A stretch of 64,000 bases of DNA from Mucilaginibacter sp. Bleaf8 (lineage in GTDB: Bacteria; Bacteroidota; Bacteroidia; Sphingobacteriales; Sphingobacteriaceae). Each line of letters starts with the position of its first letter. Within the stretch, counting starts at the first letter, position 1. The translations under genes and the position numbers were made by a program. Location: contig NZ_JAHBBK010000004.1 of assembly GCF_018390515.1 (NCBI RefSeq), positions 186,001 to 250,000 on the forward strand, in the 5' to 3' direction. The notes under the pieces are model-generated. The model saw nothing but the letters and a program-made list of their open reading frames with translations. It made no database searches and was not told the DNA's origin. Below are positions 50,301 through 59,438 of this stretch, one piece after another.

Positions 50301-51140
50301 AATGATCAGATCAAATTGTTGTTGCACAACTACGGTATCAAAGTTAACGAAGAGCTTGGTGCTTACCGTCGCGACAAATTTGCGATCAGCGTAGGTGACG
50401 AGTTACCTTCAGGTATTGTGCAAATGGCTAAAGTTTACATCGCTAAAAAGCGTAAGCTTAAAGTGGGTGATAAAATGGCCGGCCGTCACGGTAATAAAGG
50501 TATCGTAGCCCGTATCGTTCGTGATGAGGATATGCCGTTCCTGGAAGACGGAACACCGGTTGATATAGTGCTGAACCCGCTGGGTGTACCTTCGCGTATG
50601 AACTTGGGTCAGATTTATGAAACCGTGTTAGGTTGGGCAGGTAAAGAGCTGGGTATGAAATTTGCTACGCCAATTTTTGACGGTGCCACTTATGCAGAAG
50701 TTGAAGAATGGATTGCTAAGGCAGGCTTACCAGCTACCGGCCGTACTTACTTATATAACGGCTTAACCGGCGAGCGCTTTGACCAGCCAACCACTGTAGG
50801 TATTATTTATATGCTGAAACTGGGTCACATGGTTGATGATAAAATGCACGCCCGTTCAATCGGTCCGTACTCATTGATTACACAACAGCCATTGGGTGGT
50901 AAAGCCCAATTTGGTGGTCAGCGTTTTGGTGAGATGGAGGTATGGGCACTGGAAGCATTCGGTGCAGCCAACATCTTGCAAGAGATCCTGACTGTGAAAT
51001 CGGATGACGTAATTGGTCGTGCGAAAACATACGAATCTATCGTTAAAGGTGAAAACCTGCCAACACCATCTGTACCTGAATCATTCAACGTATTGGTTCA
51101 CGAGTTAAGAGGCCTGGGTCTGGATATCACGTTAGAATAA
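47337..51140 (+). CDS. rpoB: RNA polymerase subunit beta
   Basis: A 1267-residue catalytic subunit, of the usual length for the phylum. It starts at TTG ([14 protein letters not shown]); no ATG is near in frame. The rifampicin region [34 protein letters not shown] shows the sensitive-type residues at the positions that usually mutate (Q513, D516, H526, R529, S531 in E. coli numbering), with Ala for Ser at 522 as usual in the phylum. Other blocks: [27 protein letters not shown], and the C-terminal [25 protein letters not shown]. Fifth gene of the cluster. Secure. Confidence 0.99.
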   Translation: [1267 protein letters not shown]

Positions 51141-51154
51141 AAAATTGATTAGTG

Positions 51155-51184
51155 AGGGATTGGATGCAAAAGCATCCAATCCTT
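51155..51184 (+). promoter_or_regulatory. Hairpin between rpoB and rpoC
   Basis: A 13-bp stem with AAAA loop (51155-51167 with 51172-51184; 11 bp perfect, GGATTGGATGC). The short T tail makes it a weak terminator or an RNase processing site. Confidence 0.55.
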
Positions 51185-51259
51185 TGTTAACTTCTATGTG
51201 CAAGGTAAGTGATTGGTAAAAGCCCATCACTTGTTCACTAAATCATTACAAAAAGATAT

Positions 51260-54200
51260 ATGTCTTACAAAAAAGATAACAAAATCAAAAGTAACTTCAC
51301 CACCATTACGGTAAGTTTAGCCTCTCCTGAGTCTATTCTTGAGCGTTCAAGTGGCGAGGTTTTAAAACCAGAAACCATCAACTACCGGACTTACAAACCC
51401 GAACGTGATGGTTTATTCTGTGAGCGAATTTTCGGTCCGGTAAAAGATTACGAGTGTCATTGCGGTAAATACAAACGTATCCGTTATAAAGGCATCGTTT
51501 GTGATCGTTGCGGTGTGGAAGTAACTGAAAAGAAAGTTCGTCGTGAGCGTATGGGACACATCAACCTGGTGGTTCCTGTTGCACACATCTGGTATTTCCG
51601 CTCGTTGCCAAACAAAATCGGTTACCTGCTGGGCTTACCAACCAAAAAGCTTGACTTAATCATTTACTACGAGCGTTATGTAGTAATTCAGCCAGGTATC
51701 AAAGAAGGTGATGGAATTTCTAAAATGGATTTCCTGACCGAAGAAGAGTACCTGGATGTATTAGATACTTTACCTAAAGAAAACCAGTACCTTGACGACA
51801 AAGATCCTCAGAAATTTGTTGCTAAAATGGGTGCTGAAGCTTTAGAGGAATTGTTGAAGCGCATTGACCTGGATCAGTTATCATACGATCTGCGTCACCA
51901 GGCTGCTAATGAAACTTCTCAGCAACGTAAAAACGAAGCGTTAAAACGCTTACAGGTTGTAGAAGCTTTCCGTGATGCTAAATCACGTATTGACAACAAC
52001 CCTGAGTGGATGATCGTGAAAATTGTTCCGGTTATACCGCCAGAGCTGCGTCCGTTAGTGCCATTGGAAGGTGGCCGTTTTGCTACTTCCGATTTGAACG
52101 ACCTTTACCGTCGTGTTATCATCCGTAACAACCGTTTAAAACGTTTGATCGAGATTAAAGCACCAGAGGTGATTTTACGTAACGAAAAACGTATGCTGCA
52201 GGAAGCTGTGGATTCGTTATTTGATAACTCACGTAAAGTTAACGCGGTAAAAACTGAAGGTAACCGTGCCCTGAAATCACTTTCTGATATCCTGAAAGGT
52301 AAACAAGGTCGTTTCCGTCAAAACTTATTAGGTAAACGTGTGGATTACTCTGCCCGTTCGGTAATTGTGGTAGGCCCTAACCTGAAATTACACGAGTGTG
52401 GTTTACCAAAAGATATGGCTGCCGAGCTGTTTAAACCATTTATCATTCGCAAAATGATTGAGCGTGGTGTGGTTAAAACGGTAAAATCAGCTAAAAAGAT
52501 TGTTGACCGTAAAGACCCGTTAGTTTGGGATATTCTGGAAAACGTACTGAAAGGTCACCCTGTGTTACTGAACCGTGCACCTACGCTGCACCGTTTGGGT
52601 ATCCAGGCTTTCCAGCCAAAGCTGGTTGAAGGTAAAGCGATTCAGCTGCACCCGTTAACCTGTACCGCGTTCAACGCCGACTTTGACGGTGACCAGATGG
52701 CTGTGCACGTACCGCTTGGTAACGCTGCAATTCTGGAAGCCCAAATTTTGATGTTAGCTTCGCACAACATTTTGAACCCTGCTAACGGTACGCCTATCAC
52801 TGTACCATCTCAGGACATGGTGTTGGGTCTGTACTATATAACCAAAGGCCGTAAAACCGACGAAACACGTGTGGTTAAAGGTGAAGGTTTAAGCTTCTAT
52901 TCTGCTGAAGAGGTGATTATTGCATACAACGAGAAAAAAGTTGATTTGCACGCCTTTATCAAAGTAAAAGCAAACGTGAAAGAACGCGATGGCAGCATCG
53001 TTAATAAATTGATCGAAACTACGGTAGGTCGCGTACTGTTTAACCAGCACGTTCCTGAAGAAGTTGGTTATATCAATGAGTTGCTGACCAAAAAATCATT
53101 GCGTGACATCATCGGTGAAGTTGTGAAAAACACCGGTATGGCCCGCGCTGCTCAGTTCCTGGACGATATTAAGGAGTTAGGTTTCCAAATGGCGTTCCGT
53201 GGCGGTCTGTCGTTCAACCTGCAGGACGTAAACATTCCTGCACAAAAAGTTGATTTGATCGAGCAGGCTTCACGCGAAGTGGAAGAGGTAATGAATAACT
53301 ATAACATGGGTTTCATTACCAACAACGAGCGTTACAACCAGATTATCGATATCTGGACCCGTATCAACAACCGTTTGACTGCAAACGTAATGGAAATCCT
53401 GTCAACCGACAATCAGGGCTTCAACTCAGTATATATGATGCTGGATTCAGGTGCCCGTGGTTCGAAAGAGCAGATCCGTCAGTTAGCAGGTATGCGGGGT
53501 CTGATGGCGAAACCGCAAAAATCAGGTTCAGGTGGTGAGATTATCGAAAATCCGATTCTGTCGAACTTTAAAGAAGGTTTGTCAGTATTGGAGTACTTTA
53601 TCTCTACCCACGGTGCCCGTAAAGGTTTGGCGGATACGGCGTTGAAAACAGCGGATGCTGGTTACTTAACCCGTCGTTTGCATGACGTAGCCCAGGATAT
53701 GATTGTGGGTGAAACAGATTGCGGTACTTTAAGAGGTATCTTTACCACGGCGTTGAAAGATAACGAGGATATCGTTGAACCATTATATGATCGTATTTTA
53801 GGCCGTACTTCATTACATGATGTATTTGACCCTATCACCAATGAACTGTTGGTAGCTGCCGGTCATGACATTGAAGAAGAGATTGCTAAGAAGATAGAAA
53901 ATTCACCGCTGGAAGGTATCGAAATTCGTTCGGTATTAACCTGCGAAAGCAAACGCGGTGTATGTGCTTTGTGCTACGGTCGTAATCTTGCCAGTGGAAA
54001 ACGTGTACAAAAAGGCGAGGCTGTTGGTGTAATTGCTGCACAATCAATCGGTGAGCCGGGTACACAGTTAACCCTGCGTACCTTCCACGTGGGTGGTACT
54101 GCATCTAACATTGCGGCAGAGTCACAAATCAATGCCCGTTATGAGGGTATTATCGAGTTCGAGAACGTACGTACCGTACCTTTTGAAACCGATGAAGACG

Positions 54201-55546
54201 GCACTGTTGAAGTGGTATTAGGCCGTTCAGGCGAGTTCCGCATCATTGAGCCGGGTAGCAACAAGGTGATCATGACCAATAACATTCCTTATGGTTCTTA
54301 CCTGTACATCAAAGATGGCAGCACAATTACCAAAGGCGAGCGCATCTGTTCATGGGATCCGTACAACGCGGTAATTATCTCTGAGTTTGCAGGTGTTGCG
54401 CAGTTTGACGCTGTATTGGAAGGTATTACTTTCCGTGAGGAGTCTGACGAGCAAACCGGTCACCGTGAGAAAGTAATTATCGATACCCGCGATAAAACCA
54501 AGAACCCGGTAATTCAAATTGCCGATCGTGAAGGTGTTATCAAAGGATACAACATTCCGGTAGGTGCTCACATTGCTATTGAAGAAGGCGATAAGATTCA
54601 AACCGGTCAGGTAATTGCTAAAATTCCACGTTCAACTGGTAAAACCCGGGATATCACCGGTGGTCTGCCTCGTGTAACTGAGTTGTTCGAGGCTCGTAAC
54701 CCATCTAACCCGGCTGTAGTAACCGAGATTGATGGTGTGGTAACCTTAGGTGGTGTAAAACGTGGTAACCGCGAAATCACTATCGAGTCGAGAGATGGTC
54801 AGGTTAAAAAATACCTGGTGCCACTTTCTAAGCACATCCTGGTACAGGATAATGACTTTGTGAAAGCCGGTATGCCATTGTCTGACGGTTCGATTTCACC
54901 TGCTGATATCCTGGCCATTAAAGGTCCGGCTGCTGTACAAGAGTACCTGGTGAACGGTATCCAAGAGGTTTACCGTCTGCAAGGTGTGAAGATCAACGAT
55001 AAACACTTTGAGGTGATTGTACACCAGATGATGCAGAAAGTATCAATCGAGGATCCGGGAGATACCCGCTTCCTAGAAAGAGAAGCTGTTGACAGCTGGG
55101 ATTTCATGATGGAGAACGACGAGATTTACGACAAGAAAGTTGTTGTTGATCCGGGAGATTCCAATAACCTGAAATCTGGTCAGATCGTATCATTACGTAA
55201 ACTGCGCGATGAGAACTCTGTGCTGAAACGTAAGGATATGAAGCTGGTTGAGGTGAGAGATGCCATTCCGGCAACTTCAAGCCCGATACTGCAAGGTATT
55301 ACCCGTGCATCATTAGGTACCAAGTCGTTCATTTCGGCTGCATCGTTCCAGGAAACTACCAAAGTACTGAACGAAGCTGCAATTGCCGGTAAACGCGACT
55401 ATATGCTGGGTCTGAAAGAAAACGTAATTGTAGGTCACTTGATTCCGTCAGGTACCGGTTTACGTGAGTACGACAATATCCGCGTAGGTTCTAAAGAAGA
55501 GTTTGACCGCCTGATGGCTTCTAAAACTGAAGACGTAGGCGCATAA
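51260..55546 (+). CDS. rpoC: RNA polymerase subunit beta'
   Basis: A 1428-residue catalytic subunit. N-terminal zinc site CHCGKYKRIRYKGIVCDRCGVEVTE (about 70-94), the active-site magnesium motif NADFDGDQMAVH at 472-483, the bridge/trigger loop region (GIFTTALKDNEDIVEPL; IAAQSIGEPGTQLTLRTFHVGG) and the second zinc cysteines (LTCESKRGVCALCYGRNL). Full length. The last gene of the cluster, ending in a strong terminator. Secure. Confidence 0.99.
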   Translation: MSYKKDNKIKSNFTTITVSLASPESILERSSGEVLKPETINYRTYKPERDGLFCERIFGPVKDYECHCGKYKRIRYKGIVCDRCGVEVTEKKVRRERMGHINLVVPVAHIWYFRSLPNKIGYLLGLPTKKLDLIIYYERYVVIQPGIKEGDGISKMDFLTEEEYLDVLDTLPKENQYLDDKDPQKFVAKMGAEALEELLKRIDLDQLSYDLRHQAANETSQQRKNEALKRLQVVEAFRDAKSRIDNNPEWMIVKIVPVIPPELRPLVPLEGGRFATSDLNDLYRRVIIRNNRLKRLIEIKAPEVILRNEKRMLQEAVDSLFDNSRKVNAVKTEGNRALKSLSDILKGKQGRFRQNLLGKRVDYSARSVIVVGPNLKLHECGLPKDMAAELFKPFIIRKMIERGVVKTVKSAKKIVDRKDPLVWDILENVLKGHPVLLNRAPTLHRLGIQAFQPKLVEGKAIQLHPLTCTAFNADFDGDQMAVHVPLGNAAILEAQILMLASHNILNPANGTPITVPSQDMVLGLYYITKGRKTDETRVVKGEGLSFYSAEEVIIAYNEKKVDLHAFIKVKANVKERDGSIVNKLIETTVGRVLFNQHVPEEVGYINELLTKKSLRDIIGEVVKNTGMARAAQFLDDIKELGFQMAFRGGLSFNLQDVNIPAQKVDLIEQASREVEEVMNNYNMGFITNNERYNQIIDIWTRINNRLTANVMEILSTDNQGFNSVYMMLDSGARGSKEQIRQLAGMRGLMAKPQKSGSGGEIIENPILSNFKEGLSVLEYFISTHGARKGLADTALKTADAGYLTRRLHDVAQDMIVGETDCGTLRGIFTTALKDNEDIVEPLYDRILGRTSLHDVFDPITNELLVAAGHDIEEEIAKKIENSPLEGIEIRSVLTCESKRGVCALCYGRNLASGKRVQKGEAVGVIAAQSIGEPGTQLTLRTFHVGGTASNIAAESQINARYEGIIEFENVRTVPFETDEDGTVEVVLGRSGEFRIIEPGSNKVIMTNNIPYGSYLYIKDGSTITKGERICSWDPYNAVIISEFAGVAQFDAVLEGITFREESDEQTGHREKVIIDTRDKTKNPVIQIADREGVIKGYNIPVGAHIAIEEGDKIQTGQVIAKIPRSTGKTRDITGGLPRVTELFEARNPSNPAVVTEIDGVVTLGGVKRGNREITIESRDGQVKKYLVPLSKHILVQDNDFVKAGMPLSDGSISPADILAIKGPAAVQEYLVNGIQEVYRLQGVKINDKHFEVIVHQMMQKVSIEDPGDTRFLEREAVDSWDFMMENDEIYDKKVVVDPGDSNNLKSGQIVSLRKLRDENSVLKRKDMKLVEVRDAIPATSSPILQGITRASLGTKSFISAASFQETTKVLNEAAIAGKRDYMLGLKENVIVGHLIPSGTGLREYDNIRVGSKEEFDRLMASKTEDVGA

Positions 55547-55565
55547 GCTTAATTGAAATCAATAC

Positions 55566-55597
55566 AAAGGCCATCCTGAAAAGGGGGGCCTTTTTTT
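55566..55597 (+). terminator. Intrinsic terminator of rpoC
   Basis: A 12-position stem (55566-55577 with 55582-55593; one mismatch, one G-U pair), 4-base loop, run of seven T. Confidence 0.88.
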
Positions 55598-55702
55598 GTT
55601 TTTATATTAAAAGTATGTTTATAACAGATGAAGTTTTTTCTGGATTGTTAAATTAAACATAGCTTCCATTACAAATATGATGAAGTTTACTATTTTAGTG
55701 CC

Positions 55703-56014
55703 ATGGAAGAAAAGAATGAAGGGCAATTAAACATTGAGCTAACTGAAGATATAGCAGAGGGTATATATTCTAACTTAGCTGTAATTACTCATTCAAATTC
55801 AGAATTTGTGTTAGATTTTATTAGAGTAATGCCCGGTATTCCCAAAGCAAAAGTAAAATCTCGTATTATTATTACACCTGAACATGCTAAACGTTTACTT
55901 GCTGCATTGGCTGACAACGTAGAAAAGTTTGAGCAAGATAACGGCCGGATAAATGTTCAGCCTGAGAATCCCGAATTTCCGATGAACTTCGGTGGAACCA
56001 TGGGAATGGCCTAG
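55703..56014 (+). CDS. DUF3467 domain-containing protein
   Basis: A 103-residue soluble protein. The pattern NIELTEDIAEGIYSNLAVITHSNSEFVLDFIRVMPGIPKAKVKSRIIITPEHAKRLLAALADNVEKFE (residues 10-77) is the full DUF3467 domain, followed by a short Pro/Met-rich tail (PEFPMNFGGTMGMA). Widely conserved in Bacteroidota and often next to rpoC, with no function assigned. It is a one-gene unit before the polysaccharide locus. Confidence 0.93.
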   Translation: MEEKNEGQLNIELTEDIAEGIYSNLAVITHSNSEFVLDFIRVMPGIPKAKVKSRIIITPEHAKRLLAALADNVEKFEQDNGRINVQPENPEFPMNFGGTMGMA

Positions 56015-56035
56015 AATGAATTTGTAATTTTTCAG

Positions 56036-56121
56036 CAAAGCCATGTTGTTATTAAAAATAATGTATATTTTGTACTATAATATTGATAATAATATTAGAT
56101 TTGAGCGGGCTTTGTTTTTTT
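56036..56121 (+). other. Structured AT-rich leader before polysaccharide operon
   Basis: CAAAGCC (56036) and GGCTTTG (56108) pair across 65 bases and a run of seven T follows; inside is a perfect 7-bp hairpin (TAATATT/AATATTA). A TAGATTTG -7 match lies at 56096-56103. It could be the terminator of the DUF3467 gene, a promoter for the next operon, or both. Confidence 0.35.
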
Positions 56122-56227
56122 AAGATGTATAATAAAGCAGATATCCTTTGGAGAAGAACGGATACTTTTAAGTATTAAGCCAGTAATAAGCTGTACGATA
56201 TCTATATCCGAACAAACACTATACTTA

Positions 56228-57037
56228 ATGAAAAGCTATCACAATTTTTTAAACCTGGTTTTAATAGGATTCATATGCTTTGCCTGTTCATGCGTCAGTG
56301 AAAAAAAGATGACTTATTTTCAAAAGGGGCAAAACCAGTCTGACACCGTTTCTGTTGCCCAAGCTTATATCTCAAAAATACAAGCCGGCGATATTGTTTC
56401 TGTATATGTAAACTCTCTTAGCACGGCTGCAAGTACATTCTTCAACCCTTACAGTCCAGGAGCTTCTCCTACAGATGCCGGGGCTTCTAACGGAACTACA
56501 GCCACTCCTGCACTTACAGAAGTTACATCCCCTGGCTTTTTAGTGGATCAGTCAGGAAGTATCGAGATACCCTTGGTTGGGCAACTTAAAATTGCCGGGT
56601 TAACAACTTTAGAGGCGAGAGATCTGATTAGGAAAAGTCTTACAAAATATTTAAAAGAGCCAACAGTTAATGTTAGGGTTTTAAATTATAAAATATCCAT
56701 TATTGGAGAAGTAGCCAAGCCTTCTGTATACGTTATTCCAAATGAAAGTGTATCACTACCAGAAGTTCTAAGTATGGCGGGTGACGTTACTTTATATGCA
56801 AATAGAGAAGATGTTGTCATCGTTAGAGATTTAAACGGTAAAAAAGTATTTGGGCATGTGGATTTAACAAGCCGTGATGTGTACATGTCACCATTTTACT
56901 ATTTACATTCTAATGATTTGGTTTACGTTAAGCCAGTAAAGAGTAAAGCCACTCAAACAAGCCTTACATATAGAGTATTGCCATTAGCGGTAAGTGTTTT
57001 GTCTGTTTTAATTGTATTATTTTCAAGATTAAATTAA
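56228..57037 (+). CDS. Polysaccharide export lipoprotein, Wza-like
   Basis: A 269-residue outer-membrane polysaccharide export protein. Lipoprotein signal (LVLIGFICFACSCVSEKK), Poly_export domain (YISKIQAGDIVSVYVNSLS; GFLVDQSGSIEIPLVGQLKIAGLTTLEARDLI, about 48-140), SLBB-like domain (YKISIIGEVAKPSVYVIPNESVSLPEVLSMAGDV, about 153-190) and an unusual C-terminal hydrophobic helix (LPLAVSVLSVLIVLF) that could cross the outer membrane as in Wza. First gene of the capsule or exopolysaccharide locus, 16 bases before the tyrosine kinase. Gene symbol not assigned; the family is clear. Confidence 0.93.
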   Translation: MKSYHNFLNLVLIGFICFACSCVSEKKMTYFQKGQNQSDTVSVAQAYISKIQAGDIVSVYVNSLSTAASTFFNPYSPGASPTDAGASNGTTATPALTEVTSPGFLVDQSGSIEIPLVGQLKIAGLTTLEARDLIRKSLTKYLKEPTVNVRVLNYKISIIGEVAKPSVYVIPNESVSLPEVLSMAGDVTLYANREDVVIVRDLNGKKVFGHVDLTSRDVYMSPFYYLHSNDLVYVKPVKSKATQTSLTYRVLPLAVSVLSVLIVLFSRLN

Positions 57038-57053
57038 TCATATATAGCCTTTG

Positions 57054-59378
57054 ATGAGCAATTTCAACGAAGTGTCAGAATATCAAGTAGAAGATAATGC
57101 TAATCACGAGAATAGCTTATCTGATGCTGCTGCAAAGTATTTAAGGCATTGGAAGTGGTTTCTGCTTTCATTAACTGTGTTCCTAACTATTGGATACTTT
57201 TATGTAAAATCCCAGGTTCCGGTATACCGGGTGCAAGCTGATATATTGATAAAAGATAATTCACAGTCACCCGATAAAGACATTTTGTCACAGCTTAATA
57301 TCAATCCGAGTAATTTGGTCATTGATAACGAGATTCAAATTTTGAAATCGCATGTTTTAGCGGAAAGGGCTGTTAAAACATTAGGCTTACAAACCACATA
57401 TTATGACAAAGGCAAGTTCAGAAAGCGCTTTTTATACAAAAATTCTCCATTATTAGTTGAGCTTTTACAGGAGTCAGGTGCTGCATACGGAACTGAATGG
57501 TCAATCCAAATGCTCAATAGTAATGAAGCATTATTTAATGGCAAGCGTATAGCTATTGGTAAAGAGGTAAGTACAGACGCCGGTATAGTTTTGATTAAAC
57601 CAATTACTGGGAAATTAAATACGTCGCCTTTCTTTGTAATCTTTAATCAAGTTAAAGCAACAGCGCTACAATACGGAGCTGCTGTTAGCATTGCTCCGGT
57701 TAGTAAGCAAGGTTCAGTATTAACCTTAACAACAGAAGATGCAATTCCCGAGCGTGGGAAAGACTTCTTAAATCAGTTGATTTATGAATACAACAAAGCT
57801 GGTATAGAAGATAAAAATAAAAATACTTCCAATACTTTATACTTTATAGAGGGCCGTTTAAAGGATTTAGTGGGAGAATTAGATCAATCTGAAAAAAAAG
57901 TACAGATATTTAAGGCTCAAAATAATATTACAGATATATCCGCACAATCTCAGGCTTTCTTATCAAGCGTACAGACTAACGATGCGCAATTGAGCAAAAT
58001 CCAACTACAGTTGGGTGTGCTCAAAAATATTGAAACTTATATACAAACATCAGATAAGAAACAAGTTAGACTACCGTCTTTGTTGGGCATGGAAGATCCA
58101 ACTATTATGGCGTTAGTACAACAGCTTGGCGATGTGATATTGAAACGAGAAAGCTTACTGCAGACTATTCCTGAAACTAACCCTGTAGTAGCGTCAATGA
58201 ATGATCAGATAGATGCACTTAAGCGCAATTTGATACAAACGATTGTCAATGTTCGTAGTGGCTTGTTAGTTAGCAAACGTCAGCTCGAAACGCAAAGTAA
58301 GGTCTATGAATCTGGCATTAAACAGGTACCTGTTAAGGAGCGTGGCCTGCTTGATGTTATGCGTCAGCAAGACATAAAAAATAACCTGTTCAATTTTTTA
58401 CTGCAAAAAAGAGAAGAAACCGCTATGGCACTGGCATCTACTGTGTCTGACAGTCGTGTTATCAACGAGGCCATTAGTTCTCCCGTGCCCATTAGACCAG
58501 TAAAGTCAACATTATATTTAACGTTTTTCTTGTTAGGGTTGGCCGTTCCATTTGGAATAATCTTCCTTAAAGAGATGTTGAATAATAAAGTAAGAAAAAA
58601 AGCTGAAATTGAAGCATTAACACGGGTTCCGGTATTAGGGCAAATATCACATTCGGAAGAGGATGATGCGATGATTACAGTTGCCAAGCCGCGCTCAATG
58701 GTTGCAGAACAAATCAGGGCCTTACGTACTAATTTGCAGTTCATTATTCCGGATGAAAAAGGGAAAATAATATTATTTACATCAAGTGTAAGCGGCGAAG
58801 GCAAATCCTTTATTGCGTTGAATTTAAGTGCAAGCTTAGCTAGCACAGGTAAAAAGGTGATTGTATTGGAGCTGGATTTACGCCGTCCAAAACTACTTTC
58901 AACTCTTGGCCTTGAAAAAAAGGTCGGATTGTCAGACTACTTGATTGATAGGGTAACTGTTGAAAATATTATCAGGCCCGTACCCCTGCAAGAAAACCTT
59001 TATATAATCGAAAGTGGTACTATTCCACCTAACCCAGCTGAACTTCTGGTTAATGGAAATCTAACCACCTTAATTAACCAGCTTAAACAAGAATACGATT
59101 ATATTTTACTTGATGCTCCTCCTGTAGGTTTAGTGACGGACGCGCAAATTCTGAGTAGGTATGCGGATGCTACATTCTTCTTAATAAGGTTCAATTACAC
59201 TACTAAAAATAACGTTAGGTTGTTGAATGACATAAACAAAAGGCGAACATTCAAGAACTTGAATATTATATTCAATTCTGTAGATTATACAGGCTTAGGC
59301 TACGGGTACAAATATGATTATGGTTATTATGAGGAAGGCAAGCCCTCAAAACGAACGATATTTGGCCGAAATAAATAA
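57054..59378 (+). CDS. Polysaccharide co-polymerase/tyrosine autokinase, Wzc-like
   Basis: A 774-residue inner-membrane protein. N-terminal Wzz domain with two membrane segments (WFLLSLTVFLTIGYFYV near 37-53; LYLTFFLLGLAVPFGIIFL near 485-505) around a coiled-coil periplasmic part, then the BY-kinase domain: Walker A SVSGEGKSFIALNL (about 579-592), Walker A' VIVLELDLRRPKL, Walker B ILLDAPPVG (about 684). The C-terminus has a tyrosine cluster (GYGYKYDYGYY) for autophosphorylation. It sets chain length and couples synthesis to the Wza channel. The ATG at 57054 is used; a TTG just before adds one residue. Confidence 0.95.
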   Translation: MSNFNEVSEYQVEDNANHENSLSDAAAKYLRHWKWFLLSLTVFLTIGYFYVKSQVPVYRVQADILIKDNSQSPDKDILSQLNINPSNLVIDNEIQILKSHVLAERAVKTLGLQTTYYDKGKFRKRFLYKNSPLLVELLQESGAAYGTEWSIQMLNSNEALFNGKRIAIGKEVSTDAGIVLIKPITGKLNTSPFFVIFNQVKATALQYGAAVSIAPVSKQGSVLTLTTEDAIPERGKDFLNQLIYEYNKAGIEDKNKNTSNTLYFIEGRLKDLVGELDQSEKKVQIFKAQNNITDISAQSQAFLSSVQTNDAQLSKIQLQLGVLKNIETYIQTSDKKQVRLPSLLGMEDPTIMALVQQLGDVILKRESLLQTIPETNPVVASMNDQIDALKRNLIQTIVNVRSGLLVSKRQLETQSKVYESGIKQVPVKERGLLDVMRQQDIKNNLFNFLLQKREETAMALASTVSDSRVINEAISSPVPIRPVKSTLYLTFFLLGLAVPFGIIFLKEMLNNKVRKKAEIEALTRVPVLGQISHSEEDDAMITVAKPRSMVAEQIRALRTNLQFIIPDEKGKIILFTSSVSGEGKSFIALNLSASLASTGKKVIVLELDLRRPKLLSTLGLEKKVGLSDYLIDRVTVENIIRPVPLQENLYIIESGTIPPNPAELLVNGNLTTLINQLKQEYDYILLDAPPVGLVTDAQILSRYADATFFLIRFNYTTKNNVRLLNDINKRRTFKNLNIIFNSVDYTGLGYGYKYDYGYYEEGKPSKRTIFGRNK

Positions 59379-59438
59379 AATAAAAGCTATTTGAACCATA
59401 ACAGCTTGTTGCTCACGCTTTAAGAATAGATACTGCTT

